From Ensifer sp. USDA 6670 (GTDB lineage: Bacteria > Pseudomonadota > Alphaproteobacteria > Rhizobiales > Rhizobiaceae): a stretch of 64,000 nt of DNA. The stretch covers positions 62,001 to 126,000 of the forward strand of contig ATWE01000013.1 in assembly GCA_000421085.1 (NCBI GenBank). Reading direction: 5' to 3'. Positions 52,791 to 60,301 of the stretch are shown here, in pieces (within the stretch, counting starts at the first letter, position 1; each line of letters begins with the position of its first letter). The translations under genes were made by a program, and so were the position numbers. The notes under the pieces were generated by a model. The model made no database searches. It saw only the letters and a program-made list of their open reading frames with translations, and was not told where the DNA came from.

Positions 52791-53264
52791 CTACTGCCTG
52801 AGCACTTTCCGCATCTCGATCGAGGTCGGGCGGGTGAAGCCTGGATGGGCGGTTCGCGCCGTCTCCACGAAGCCCCAGGCCGCGAAGATGGCTTGGTTTC
52901 CGGTGAGCTCGATGCGTGTCTGAAGCCTCAGCGCATGCAGGCCCAGCTTTCGCGCCGTCTCCTCGGCGGCGGCGATGAGCATCTGCCCTACTCCCTTTCC
53001 CTGGAGGCCGGGAGCGACGGCGAGCTTGCCGATATAGAGACAATCCGCTTCCGGCTTGCAGAAGATGCAGCCCAGGAGCTCACGCCCGCCGACGGCCGCG
53101 AAGGCGATCTCGTCTCTTGCTTTCCGGCTAAGGGACGCCGCCGTCAGCGCATGGGCCGACGAGGGCGGATCGATACGGCCGTCCATATAGGCGAAGGACG
53201 CACGGATCAGCGACAGCAACTCCTCGTAGCGGTCGAAGCTCTCGCCGATGCGAACCGTCTCCAT
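52791..53264 (-). CDS. GNAT family N-acetyltransferase
   Basis: The 157-residue protein has the GNAT motif A KLAVAPGLQGKGVGQMLIAAAEETARKLG (with the Q-x-x-G-x-G/A acetyl-CoA pyrophosphate loop QGKGVG) and a C-terminal FAAWGFVETARTAHPGFTRPTSIEMRKVL. The substrate is unknown. The ATG at 53264 is 7 bp after the stop of the moeB-like gene, so it is likely translated from the same mRNA. Confidence 0.85.
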   Translation of the reverse strand: METVRIGESFDRYEELLSLIRASFAYMDGRIDPPSSAHALTAASLSRKARDEIAFAAVGGRELLGCIFCKPEADCLYIGKLAVAPGLQGKGVGQMLIAAAEETARKLGLHALRLQTRIELTGNQAIFAAWGFVETARTAHPGFTRPTSIEMRKVLRQ

Positions 53265-53271
53265 GCCGCCC

Positions 53272-54036
53272 TCAGCGGGTGCCGCGCCGATAGCGGATCG
53301 TGTTGAACTGGGCGGCGAGCGCATCGTAGAGCAGCAGACGGCCGATCAGCGGCTCGCCGATGCCGGTGACGAGCTTGATCGCTTCCATCGCCTGCAGCGT
53401 GCCGATGACGCCGGTGAGCGCGCCTAGGACGCCCGCTTCGGCGCAGGTCGGCACGGTGCCCGGGGGCGGCGGCTCCGGGAAGAGATCGCGGTAGGAGGGG
53501 TTCGGATGCCCCTCGGCATCGGTCGCGTACGGCTTCAGCACGGTGACCGAGCCGTCGAAGCGTCCGACGGCACCGGTGACGAGCGCCACGCCTGCCGCCT
53601 CGGCCGTATCGGCGGCGAGATACCGCGTATCGAAATTATCCGACCCGTCGACGACGAGATCGTATTGGCGGAAGAGCGCATCTGCATTTTCGGGGCCGAG
53701 CCTCAGCGCGTGCGCCACGACTTTCACATGCGGGTTGAGGGCTTCGATCGCCGTGGCGGCGCTCTCGACCTTCGGCCGCCCGATACCGGATGTGGCGTGG
53801 ATCACCTGGCGCTGCAGGTTCGACAACGACACCACGTCATCGTCGACAATCCCGAGCGTGCCGACCCCGGCGGCCGCGAGATATTGCAAAGCCGGCGCAC
53901 CGAGCCCGCCCGCGCCGATGACGAGCACGCGCGCGGCCTTGAGTTTCTGCTGCCCCGGGCCGCCGATCTCCGGCAGCACGATGTGGCGTGCGTAGCGCGC
54001 AATCTCCGAAGGAGCGAGCGTCGCATCGGTCGTCAT
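53272..54036 (-). CDS. moeB: MoeB/ThiF/HesA-family adenylyltransferase
   Basis: E1-like enzyme that adenylates the C-terminal Gly of a sulfur carrier such as MoaD (molybdopterin) or ThiS (thiamine). The 254-residue protein has RYARHIVLPEIGGPGQQKLKAARVLVIGAGGLGAPALQYLAAAGVG (nucleotide site), IVDDDVVSLSNLQRQVIH with the catalytic Arg, VDGSDNFDTRYLA and VPTCAEAGVLGALTGVIGTLQAMEAIK. The zinc-binding CxxC pairs of E. coli MoeB are absent (the first reads SYRD). It is 37 bp after recF. Assignment as MoeB rather than ThiF is by similarity only. Confidence 0.88.
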   Translation of the reverse strand: MTTDATLAPSEIARYARHIVLPEIGGPGQQKLKAARVLVIGAGGLGAPALQYLAAAGVGTLGIVDDDVVSLSNLQRQVIHATSGIGRPKVESAATAIEALNPHVKVVAHALRLGPENADALFRQYDLVVDGSDNFDTRYLAADTAEAAGVALVTGAVGRFDGSVTVLKPYATDAEGHPNPSYRDLFPEPPPPGTVPTCAEAGVLGALTGVIGTLQAMEAIKLVTGIGEPLIGRLLLYDALAAQFNTIRYRRGTR

Positions 54037-54073
54037 ATGCGTCTCCATGTAACTTCGCGGACGGCGCTCCATG

Positions 54074-55198
54074 TCACCCCGAAACGCGGCCGTTTGCAAC
54101 GGCCAGATATTGAGCGCGCTCACCAAGGGCGTCGAACATCGCCCGGTCGGTGCCCGTCATGAAGGCTTGGCCGCCGAGCCCATCGACCAGATCGAAGAGG
54201 GCGGCACGGCGTCCCCGATCGAGATGGGCGGCGATTTCGTCGAGCAGCAGCACCGGGGCGTGGCCGGTCATATCGCCGACGAGCCGTGCATGCGCGAGAA
54301 CCAGACCGACGAGCAGCGCCTTCTGCTCACCGGTCGAACAACGCTCTGCCTCGATGTCCTTTTCCCGGTGGCGGATCAGGAGATCGCTGCGGTGCGGCCC
54401 GTCGAGCGTACGGCCGGCGGCCGCATCGCGGGCACGGCCTTCGGCGAGCATTGCCAGATAGCGCTCTTCGAGTTCAAAGGCGGGAATGCCCGCACAGTCA
54501 TCGAGAAAGCCGGCGAGCGACAGGCTTGCGGACGGAAAGGTCCCATCGCTGCGGCTTCGCTCGACGAGGGCCGAGAGCAGGCCGAGCATCTCCTGACGGG
54601 CAAGCGCCATGGAGATGCCGAGTCCGGCCATTTCGCGCTCGATAGCCGACACCCAGGCTGGATCGGGCCGGAATTCCGAGAGAAGCCGGTTGCGGCTGCG
54701 CATGGCGCGGTCGAACTCGCTGGCGCGGCGGCCGTGCTCGGGATCGAGCGACAGCACCAGCCGGTCGAGAAAGCGTCTGCGGTCGGCGGAAGGGCCGGTG
54801 AAGAGGCCATCCATCGCCGGCGTGAGCCAGAGGACCCGGAGGTGATCGGTGAGTTCGTCGACCGTGCGGACCGCAGTGCCGTTGAGTCTGAGGCGCCGTG
54901 ATCGCCCCTCCTCGGTCCCTTGAGTGCCCGTGCCGATCTCCACCGACCCTTCCATGCCGTCGACGGCGGCGAAGACGGAGAAACCATCGGGGGCGCCGAC
55001 GCGGGCGACATCCGCATAGGCAGCGTGCCTCAAGCCTCGACCGGGCGAAAGAAGGGAGACCGCCTCCATCAGATTGGTCTTGCCCGCGCCGTTCTCTCCG
55101 GTCAGCACCACGTGGCGCTGGTCGAGGTCGAGCGCCAGCGTTGCATAGTTGCGGAAGTCGCTCAGTTTCAGGCGTGTGAGAAAGACCTTGTGGGGCAT
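54074..55198 (-). CDS. recF: DNA replication and repair protein RecF
   Basis: RecF is an SMC-like ATPase that helps RecOR load RecA at gaps. The 374-residue protein has the Walker A motif GENGAGKTN (residues 34-42), the RecF motif FRNYATLALDL before it, DRRRFLDRLVLSLDPEHGRR, the ABC signature STGEQKALLVGLVLAHARL and Walker B VLLLDEIAAHLD, then a GQAFMTGTDRAMFDAL end. The start at 55198 (MPHKVFLTRLKLSDFRNYA) is fixed by similarity. It is divergent from orfA-pit and followed by moeB. Confidence 0.96.
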   Translation of the reverse strand: MPHKVFLTRLKLSDFRNYATLALDLDQRHVVLTGENGAGKTNLMEAVSLLSPGRGLRHAAYADVARVGAPDGFSVFAAVDGMEGSVEIGTGTQGTEEGRSRRLRLNGTAVRTVDELTDHLRVLWLTPAMDGLFTGPSADRRRFLDRLVLSLDPEHGRRASEFDRAMRSRNRLLSEFRPDPAWVSAIEREMAGLGISMALARQEMLGLLSALVERSRSDGTFPSASLSLAGFLDDCAGIPAFELEERYLAMLAEGRARDAAAGRTLDGPHRSDLLIRHREKDIEAERCSTGEQKALLVGLVLAHARLVGDMTGHAPVLLLDEIAAHLDRGRRAALFDLVDGLGGQAFMTGTDRAMFDALGERAQYLAVANGRVSG

Positions 55199-55390
55199 TG
55201 CGGGTCCGAATTCGACGTTGCTGTCAGGTAGGATGAAAGCCGGGCCAAGGCAAGGCGAAAGGGTGTTCTGTATGCCTCTCCCCCGCCTGCGAGGGTTCCG
55301 TTTCCGGGCTGTGCATTTTCGCCCAATCGCCTGTGGGAAAGCCGTTTTTTTCGGCCGCACCGGAACTTTCCCCGAGCGCGCAAGTACAAT

Positions 55391-55408
55391 ATGACAACTG
55401 CGTGACAA
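55391..55408 (-). promoter_or_regulatory. PhoB box upstream of orfA-pit
   Basis: Read on the minus strand: TTGTCAC (55408-55402), GCAG, TTGTCAT (55397-55391), i.e. two 7-bp TGTCA-type repeats with 4-bp spacing, matching the PHO box CTGTCAT-N4-CTGTCAT at 11 of the 14 repeat positions. It follows directly after a -10 like TACAAT (55385-55390), which fits repression of orfA-pit by PhoB under phosphate limitation, as reported in S. meliloti. Confidence 0.72.
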
Positions 55409-55430
55409 TCGACAGTTGGATGGATCGCTG

Positions 55431-56075
55431 ATGCTCGGCCTGTTTCGCAAGCTCCTCCCCCGGGAAGACCGTTTCTTCGACCTCTTCGCCGATCATTCGC
55501 GCACGGTCATGGGTGCGGCGGAGGCGCTGAACGCGCTGCTTGCCGGCGGCCCTGACATCGAAGGCCATTGCGACCGCATCGTCGCGCTCGAGAACGAGGC
55601 CGACGAGATCACCCGCGAGGTTCTGCTGGCCGTCCGCCGCAGCTTCATTACCCCCTTCGACCGCGGCGACATCAAGGACCTCATCCAGTCGATGGACGAT
55701 GCTATCGACATGATGCACAAGACGGTGAAAACCATCCGGCTCTACGAGCAGAAGAGCTTCGACCCCGGCATGCAGGCCATGGGCGCGGCGGTCGTCGAGG
55801 CCGCCCATCTCGTTGCCGAGGCCATTCCGCTCCTCAGTCGGATCGGTGCCAATGCTCATCGTCTCAGCGCCATCGCCGAGGAGGTGACGCGCGTCGAGGG
55901 TCGGTCCGACGATCTGCACGAGCAGGGGCTGAAGGACCTCTTCCGGCGCCACGGCGCTTCCAACCCCATGGCCTATATCATCGGCAGCGAGATCTACGGC
56001 GAACTGGAAAAGGTCGTCGACAGCTTCGAGGACGTGGCAAACGAAATCAGCGGCATCGTGATCGAGAACGTCTGA
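55431..56075 (+). CDS. orfA: DUF47/PhoU-like protein, partner of Pit (OrfA)
   Basis: The 214-residue helical protein fits the DUF47 family (PhoU-like, COG1392): KLLPREDRFFDLFADHSRTVMGAAEALNALL, IVALENEADEITREVLLAVRRSFITPFDRGDIKDLIQSMDDAIDMMHKTVKTI and a C-terminal HRLSAIAEEVTRVEGRSDDLHEQGLKDLF, with the acidic E-x3-D metal sites typical of PhoU. It is coupled to pit (stop and start overlap, TGATG at 56073-56077) and likely regulates phosphate flow through it. The ATG at 55431 is preferred to one at 55416. Confidence 0.93.
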   Translation: MLGLFRKLLPREDRFFDLFADHSRTVMGAAEALNALLAGGPDIEGHCDRIVALENEADEITREVLLAVRRSFITPFDRGDIKDLIQSMDDAIDMMHKTVKTIRLYEQKSFDPGMQAMGAAVVEAAHLVAEAIPLLSRIGANAHRLSAIAEEVTRVEGRSDDLHEQGLKDLFRRHGASNPMAYIIGSEIYGELEKVVDSFEDVANEISGIVIENV

Positions 56076-57079
56076 TGGATGCGACGCTCGCCTTCCCGCT
56101 GCTCGTGGGGCTCATCGCCGTCGCGCTTTTCTTCGACTTCCTCAACGGGTTGCATGACGCGGCCAATTCGATCGCGACCATCGTGTCGACCCGCGTGCTC
56201 CGGCCGCAATATGCGGTCTTCTGGGCGGCGTTCTTCAACTTCATCGCCTTCCTCTTCTTCGGGCTGCACGTCGCCGAAACGCTCGGAACGGGCATCATCG
56301 ATCCGGGTATTGTTACGCCCCAGGTCATCTTCGCGGCGCTGACGGGCGCGATCATCTGGAACATCGTCACCTGGGTCTTCGGCATCCCATCTAGTTCCTC
56401 GCACGCGCTCATCGGCGGCCTCGTCGGTGCCGGGCTGGCCAAGACCGGTTTCAGTTCCATCGTCTGGCAGGGCCTGCTGAAGACGGCCGGTGCAATCGTC
56501 ATGTCGCCGGGGATCGGCTTCGTCCTGGCACTGCTGCTGGTGCTGATCGTCTCCTGGCTGTTCGTTCGCCAGACACCCTTCGCCGTCGACAGCACCTTCC
56601 GGGTGCTGCAATTCGTTTCGGCTTCCCTCTATTCGCTCGGCCACGGCGGCAACGATGCGCAGAAGACCATGGGCATCATTGCCGTGCTTCTGTTCTCGCA
56701 GGGCTATCTCGGCTCGGAATTCTACGTGCCCTTCTGGGTGGTCATCACCTGCCAGGCGGCGATCGCGCTCGGCACGCTCTTCGGCGGCTGGAGGATCGTC
56801 CACACGATGGGCTCGAAGATCACCAAGCTCAACCCGATGCAGGGCTTCTGCGCCGAGACGGGCGGCGCCATCACGCTGTTCGCGGCGACCTGGCTCGGCA
56901 TTCCGGTTTCGACCACCCACACGATCACCGGCGCGATCATCGGCGTCGGCGCGGCGAGGCGGGTATCGGCGGTGCGGTGGGGGCTCGCCGGCAACATCGT
57001 CGTCGCGTGGGTGATCACAATGCCCGCCGCGGCGTTGATCTCGGCGCTCTGCTACTTCGCCGTGGACCTCATCGCCTGA
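56075..57079 (+). CDS. pit: Low-affinity inorganic phosphate transporter
   Basis: Pit imports phosphate as a neutral metal-phosphate with a proton. The 334-residue membrane protein contains both PiT signature repeats: FDFLNGLHDAANSIATIVSTRVL near the N-terminus and SLGHGGNDAQKTMGIIAVLL in the C-terminal half, and PVSTTHTITGAIIGVGAARR. About ten helices are predicted. In S. meliloti orfA-pit is expressed when phosphate is ample and repressed by PhoB, which fits the PHO box upstream. Confidence 0.95.
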   Translation: MDATLAFPLLVGLIAVALFFDFLNGLHDAANSIATIVSTRVLRPQYAVFWAAFFNFIAFLFFGLHVAETLGTGIIDPGIVTPQVIFAALTGAIIWNIVTWVFGIPSSSSHALIGGLVGAGLAKTGFSSIVWQGLLKTAGAIVMSPGIGFVLALLLVLIVSWLFVRQTPFAVDSTFRVLQFVSASLYSLGHGGNDAQKTMGIIAVLLFSQGYLGSEFYVPFWVVITCQAAIALGTLFGGWRIVHTMGSKITKLNPMQGFCAETGGAITLFAATWLGIPVSTTHTITGAIIGVGAARRVSAVRWGLAGNIVVAWVITMPAAALISALCYFAVDLIA

Positions 57080-57193
57080 CGCTTTCGCCGGGGCACCCGT
57101 TGGCATTGCCTGCGGCGGGGAGTATATTCCCGCTATCTAATGGAATTGCATCCGGAGGAGAATGAAACTTCCATCGTATCTGGGGAGGAAACG

Positions 57194-57829
57194 ATGACGG
57201 ACGTCGAGTGGACGATCAAGGGTCGCGAATTCATCCATTGCAACTGCGCCTATGGCTGCCCGTGCCAGTTCAACGCACTGCCTACCGAGGGGCATTGCAG
57301 CGCGATCGGGATCGTCGATATCGACGAGGGACACCATGGCGACACCCGGCTCGACGGCTTGAGATGCGGGATGATCGTATCCTGGCCCGGTGCGATTCAT
57401 GAGGGCAGAGGCGCGGTGGTTCCGATCATCGACGAGCGTGCCTCCGACGAGCAGCGGGAGGCTCTGCTGCGGATCATGAGCGGCCAGGACACCGAGCCCG
57501 GCGCCACCTTCTTCCAAGTGTTCGCGACGACTTTCGAGACCTTCCACGATCCGGTTTTCGCGCCGATCGATTTCGAGATCGATGTCGAAAGGCGCTCGGC
57601 GCGCGTCAATGTTCCGGGATGGATCGAGGCTCGCGGCGAGCCCATCGTCAATCCGGTGACCGGTGAGGAGCATCGCGCCCGCATCAACCTTCCGCACGGA
57701 TTCGAATATGACCGCTGCGAGGTGGGGCGCGGCTGGGCCGAGACGAGCGGGCCGCTGGCAGTTTCGCTCGCCGATTCGCACGCCCACTTCGCCAGGCTGC
57801 ACATGACCGGAAGCGGCGTGGTTCACTGA
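57194..57829 (+). CDS. DUF1326 protein with Cys-rich N-terminal motif
   Basis: The 211-residue cytoplasmic-looking protein has the DUF1326 N-terminal signature HCNCAYGCPCQ (Cys16, 18, 22, 24) with Cys35 nearby, then GHCSAIGIVDIDEG, WPGAIHEGRGAVVPIIDERASDEQREALLRIMSGQDTEPGATFFQVF and a beta-rich C-terminal half. The four clustered Cys suggest binding of a soft metal or a redox role; no function is established. The ATG at 57194 has GGGGAGGA 5 bp upstream. It is 4 bp before the DUF2182 gene; the two families are often neighbours. Confidence 0.85.
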   Translation: MTDVEWTIKGREFIHCNCAYGCPCQFNALPTEGHCSAIGIVDIDEGHHGDTRLDGLRCGMIVSWPGAIHEGRGAVVPIIDERASDEQREALLRIMSGQDTEPGATFFQVFATTFETFHDPVFAPIDFEIDVERRSARVNVPGWIEARGEPIVNPVTGEEHRARINLPHGFEYDRCEVGRGWAETSGPLAVSLADSHAHFARLHMTGSGVVH

Positions 57830-57833
57830 CGCG

Positions 57834-58739
57834 ATGCCGGCCGACACCGCGCTTGAAAGCCTGCTCCGACGGGATCGCGTAATCGTGGCAGCGTCGCTCG
57901 CCGCACTGACGGTGGTCGCCTGGACATACACTCTCTGGCTGGCCGCAACCATGAACATCGATGGCATGAGCATGTCCGGGCCCGGCATGGAAGCGGACAT
58001 GAAGCTGAACCCTGCCATGGAGATGGATGGCATGGAGATGGACGGCATGGAGATGAGATCCGGCGACGCCCTGTCGCTCGGCACCATCCTCGGCATGTCA
58101 CCACGTCCTTGGAGCTCCGTAGAAGCCGGCGTCACCGTGACCATGTGGATCGTGATGATGGTCGGCATGATGCTGCCCTCGGCAACGCCGATGATCCTGC
58201 TCTATGCCCGGGTCGGCCGGCAAAGCCGGATGGGGGGCAAGCCCTTCGCCGCGACCGGTTTTTTCGCCGGCGGCTATCTCCTTGCCTGGGCGGGATTCGC
58301 GCTCGTCGCGACGCTTGGACAATGGCTCCTGGAGGGAACCCTGCTGTCGCCGGCGCTGGCAAGCGCCAGTCGCATCTTCAGCGCTGTCGTGCTGATCACC
58401 GCGGGTCTTTACCAATGGACGCCGCTCAAGAATGCCTGCCTCAGCCAATGTCAGACGCCGATCGTCTTCCTGCAGCGGCACGGCGGCTTTCGCCGCGATC
58501 CCGCGGGAGCCGTTGGACTGGGCTTGCGCCACGGGCTCTATTGCATCGGCTGCTGCTGGGCGCTGATGACGCTTCTTTTCGTCGGCGGCATCATGAATGT
58601 GCTCTGGATTGCGGCAATCGCCATCTTCGTGCTCGCGGAGAAGGTGTTCTTCCCGGGCCGCCGCCTCTCCCGTGCTGCGGGCACGTTGCTCATCGCCGCC
58701 GGTCTCTGGCAATTGGTTGCGGCGGCGGGGATGACGTGA
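57834..58739 (+). CDS. DUF2182 integral membrane protein, Met-rich
   Basis: The 301-residue protein has about seven hydrophobic segments. After the first (VAASLAALTVVAWTYTLWLAAT) there is a periplasm-like loop with eleven Met in residues 40-74 (motifs GMSMSGPGM, MEMDGMEMDGMEM), a pattern known from copper-handling proteins. The DUF2182 core follows: MWIVMMVGMMLPSATPMILLYARV, GYLLAWAGFALVATLGQW, CLSQCQTPIVFLQRH and GLRHGLYCIGCCWALMTLLFVGGIMN, with conserved His, Cys and Met. COG5486 calls it a predicted metal-binding integral membrane protein. Together with the Cys-rich DUF1326 partner this may be a metal transport or insertion system; the metal is not known. Confidence 0.85.
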   Translation: MPADTALESLLRRDRVIVAASLAALTVVAWTYTLWLAATMNIDGMSMSGPGMEADMKLNPAMEMDGMEMDGMEMRSGDALSLGTILGMSPRPWSSVEAGVTVTMWIVMMVGMMLPSATPMILLYARVGRQSRMGGKPFAATGFFAGGYLLAWAGFALVATLGQWLLEGTLLSPALASASRIFSAVVLITAGLYQWTPLKNACLSQCQTPIVFLQRHGGFRRDPAGAVGLGLRHGLYCIGCCWALMTLLFVGGIMNVLWIAAIAIFVLAEKVFFPGRRLSRAAGTLLIAAGLWQLVAAAGMT

Positions 58740-58774
58740 GCGATCCGCGATCGCAGCCAACCGTCAAGCTTGCC

Positions 58775-58887
58775 CGTCATCCCGCTGCCGCGACCTTCTC
58801 CCCGCAGGCGGGGCGAAGGGGCTCGCGGCGACCGCCGTCAGAACGGGGAGAGGGTTAGTCCTCGGCTTTGCCCCGAGGAGAGGGGTC
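58775..58887. repeat. RIME-type palindromic intergenic repeat
   Basis: A palindrome (CCTTCTCCCCGCAGGCGGGGCGAAGG, about 58794-58819, slightly imperfect) with border CATCCCGCTGCCGCGA is joined to GGGGAGAGGG and a second inverted repeat CCTCGGC/GCCCCGAGG (58859-58879) ending in AGAGGGG. It fills the space between the convergent DUF2182 and dnaJ genes. Confidence 0.75.
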
Positions 58888-58888
58888 G

Positions 58889-60028
58889 TTAGTCGCTCAA
58901 CGTGTCGAAGAAATCCTTCATCCGGGAGAAGAAGCCCGTCGATTCGGGATTGTTCTCCTTGGACGAGATCTGCTCGAATTCCTGCAGCAACTCGCGTTGG
59001 CGCTTGGTGAGCTTCTGCGGCGTCTCGATCTGAATCTGGATATAGAGATCGCCCGTCTGGCTGGAGCGCAGCACCGGCATGCCCTTGCCCTTGAGGCGGA
59101 ACTGCTTGCCGGCCTGCGTGCCTTCCGGCACGGTGACGCGCGATTTGGTACCGTCGAGCGTAGTAACGTCGAACTTGCCGCCGAGCGCCGCCGTCGTCAT
59201 CGAGATCGGCACGGCGCAATAGAGATCCGCGCCATCGCGCTGATAGAACTCGTGCGGCTTGACCGAGAGGAAAATGTAGAGGTCGCCTGCCGGGCCGCCG
59301 CGAAGGCCTGCCTCACCCTCGCCGGAAAGCCGGATGCGCGTGCCGTCCTCGATACCGGCCGGAATGTTGACCGAGAGCGTACGCTCCTCCACGACGCGGC
59401 CCTGGCCGTGGCATTTGGTGCAGGGATCGGCGATCGTCTGGCCGCGGCCGCCGCAGGTCGGGCAGGTCCGCTCGATCGAGAAGAAGCCCTGGGCTGCGCG
59501 AACGCGGCCGGTGCCCTGACAGGTGCCGCAGGTCTTCGGGCTGGTACCGGGCTTGGCGCCCGTGCCGGTGCAGACGTCGCAGGTGATCGACGTCGGCACG
59601 CGGATCTGTGCCGTCTTGCCGGAATAGGCCTCCTCGAGCGAAATCTCCATGTTATAGCGCAGGTCCGCGCCGCGCTCGCGCCCGCCGGACGAGCGGCGCT
59701 GACGGCCACCCATCATCTCGCCGAAGATGTCCTCGAAAATATCGGAGAAGCCGTGCGCTCCGCCGCCGGCGAAGCCGTTGCCGAAGCCTGCGCCCATGCC
59801 GCCCTGCTCGAAGGCCGCATGGCCGTAGCGGTCATAGGCGGCGCGTTTCTGCGGATCCTTCAGCGTCTCATAGGCTTCGTTGATTTCCTTGAAGGACTTT
59901 TCCGATTCCTTGTCGCCGGGATTCCTGTCCGGATGATATTTCATCGCGAGTTTACGGAAGGCGCTCTTCAGCTCCTTTTCGTCCGCGTTTTTTTGAACGC
60001 CAAGCGTTTCGTAAAGATCACGTTTCAT
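58889..60028 (-). CDS. dnaJ: Chaperone protein DnaJ
   Basis: DnaJ brings unfolded proteins to DnaK and stimulates its ATPase. The 379-residue protein has the J domain with HPD at residues 32-34 ([10 protein letters not shown]), a Gly/Phe-rich linker ([18 protein letters not shown]), four zinc repeats ([32 protein letters not shown]) and the C-terminal substrate domain. It is 273 bp downstream of dnaK with a strong terminator between, so a separate promoter or partial read-through is needed. Confidence 0.98.
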   Translation of the reverse strand: MKRDLYETLGVQKNADEKELKSAFRKLAMKYHPDRNPGDKESEKSFKEINEAYETLKDPQKRAAYDRYGHAAFEQGGMGAGFGNGFAGGGAHGFSDIFEDIFGEMMGGRQRRSSGGRERGADLRYNMEISLEEAYSGKTAQIRVPTSITCDVCTGTGAKPGTSPKTCGTCQGTGRVRAAQGFFSIERTCPTCGGRGQTIADPCTKCHGQGRVVEERTLSVNIPAGIEDGTRIRLSGEGEAGLRGGPAGDLYIFLSVKPHEFYQRDGADLYCAVPISMTTAALGGKFDVTTLDGTKSRVTVPEGTQAGKQFRLKGKGMPVLRSSQTGDLYIQIQIETPQKLTKRQRELLQEFEQISSKENNPESTGFFSRMKDFFDTLSD

Positions 60029-60253
60029 GCTTCAAAGATCGTCCTGTTATCAGCGACAGGGCTTGCCAGCGCGAAGGATCCGACGGCTGCCTGATTATCT
60101 TGCCACAGGATTTAGTAAACCTTTAAGCGCGATACCATAGCCAAGTCGGGGCGGAAGCGGTTTTTTGTCGAAAATGGCGGTTTCGGAGCCACTTTCCTCC
60201 GCAGGATCGGTTTGCTTCCACGCCTTGGGACTGCAGCCTGCGAACCATCTATG

Positions 60254-60278
60254 AAAAAGCCCGGGATTGCTCCCGGGC
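60254..60278 (-). terminator. Rho-independent terminator after dnaK
   Basis: On the minus strand an 8-bp stem GCCCGGGA (60278-60271) with TCCCGGGC (60266-60259), loop GCAA and five T residues. It is 24 bp after the dnaK stop. Confidence 0.88.
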
Positions 60279-60301
60279 CTGTTCATCGAAAGGCGAAGCC
60301 G

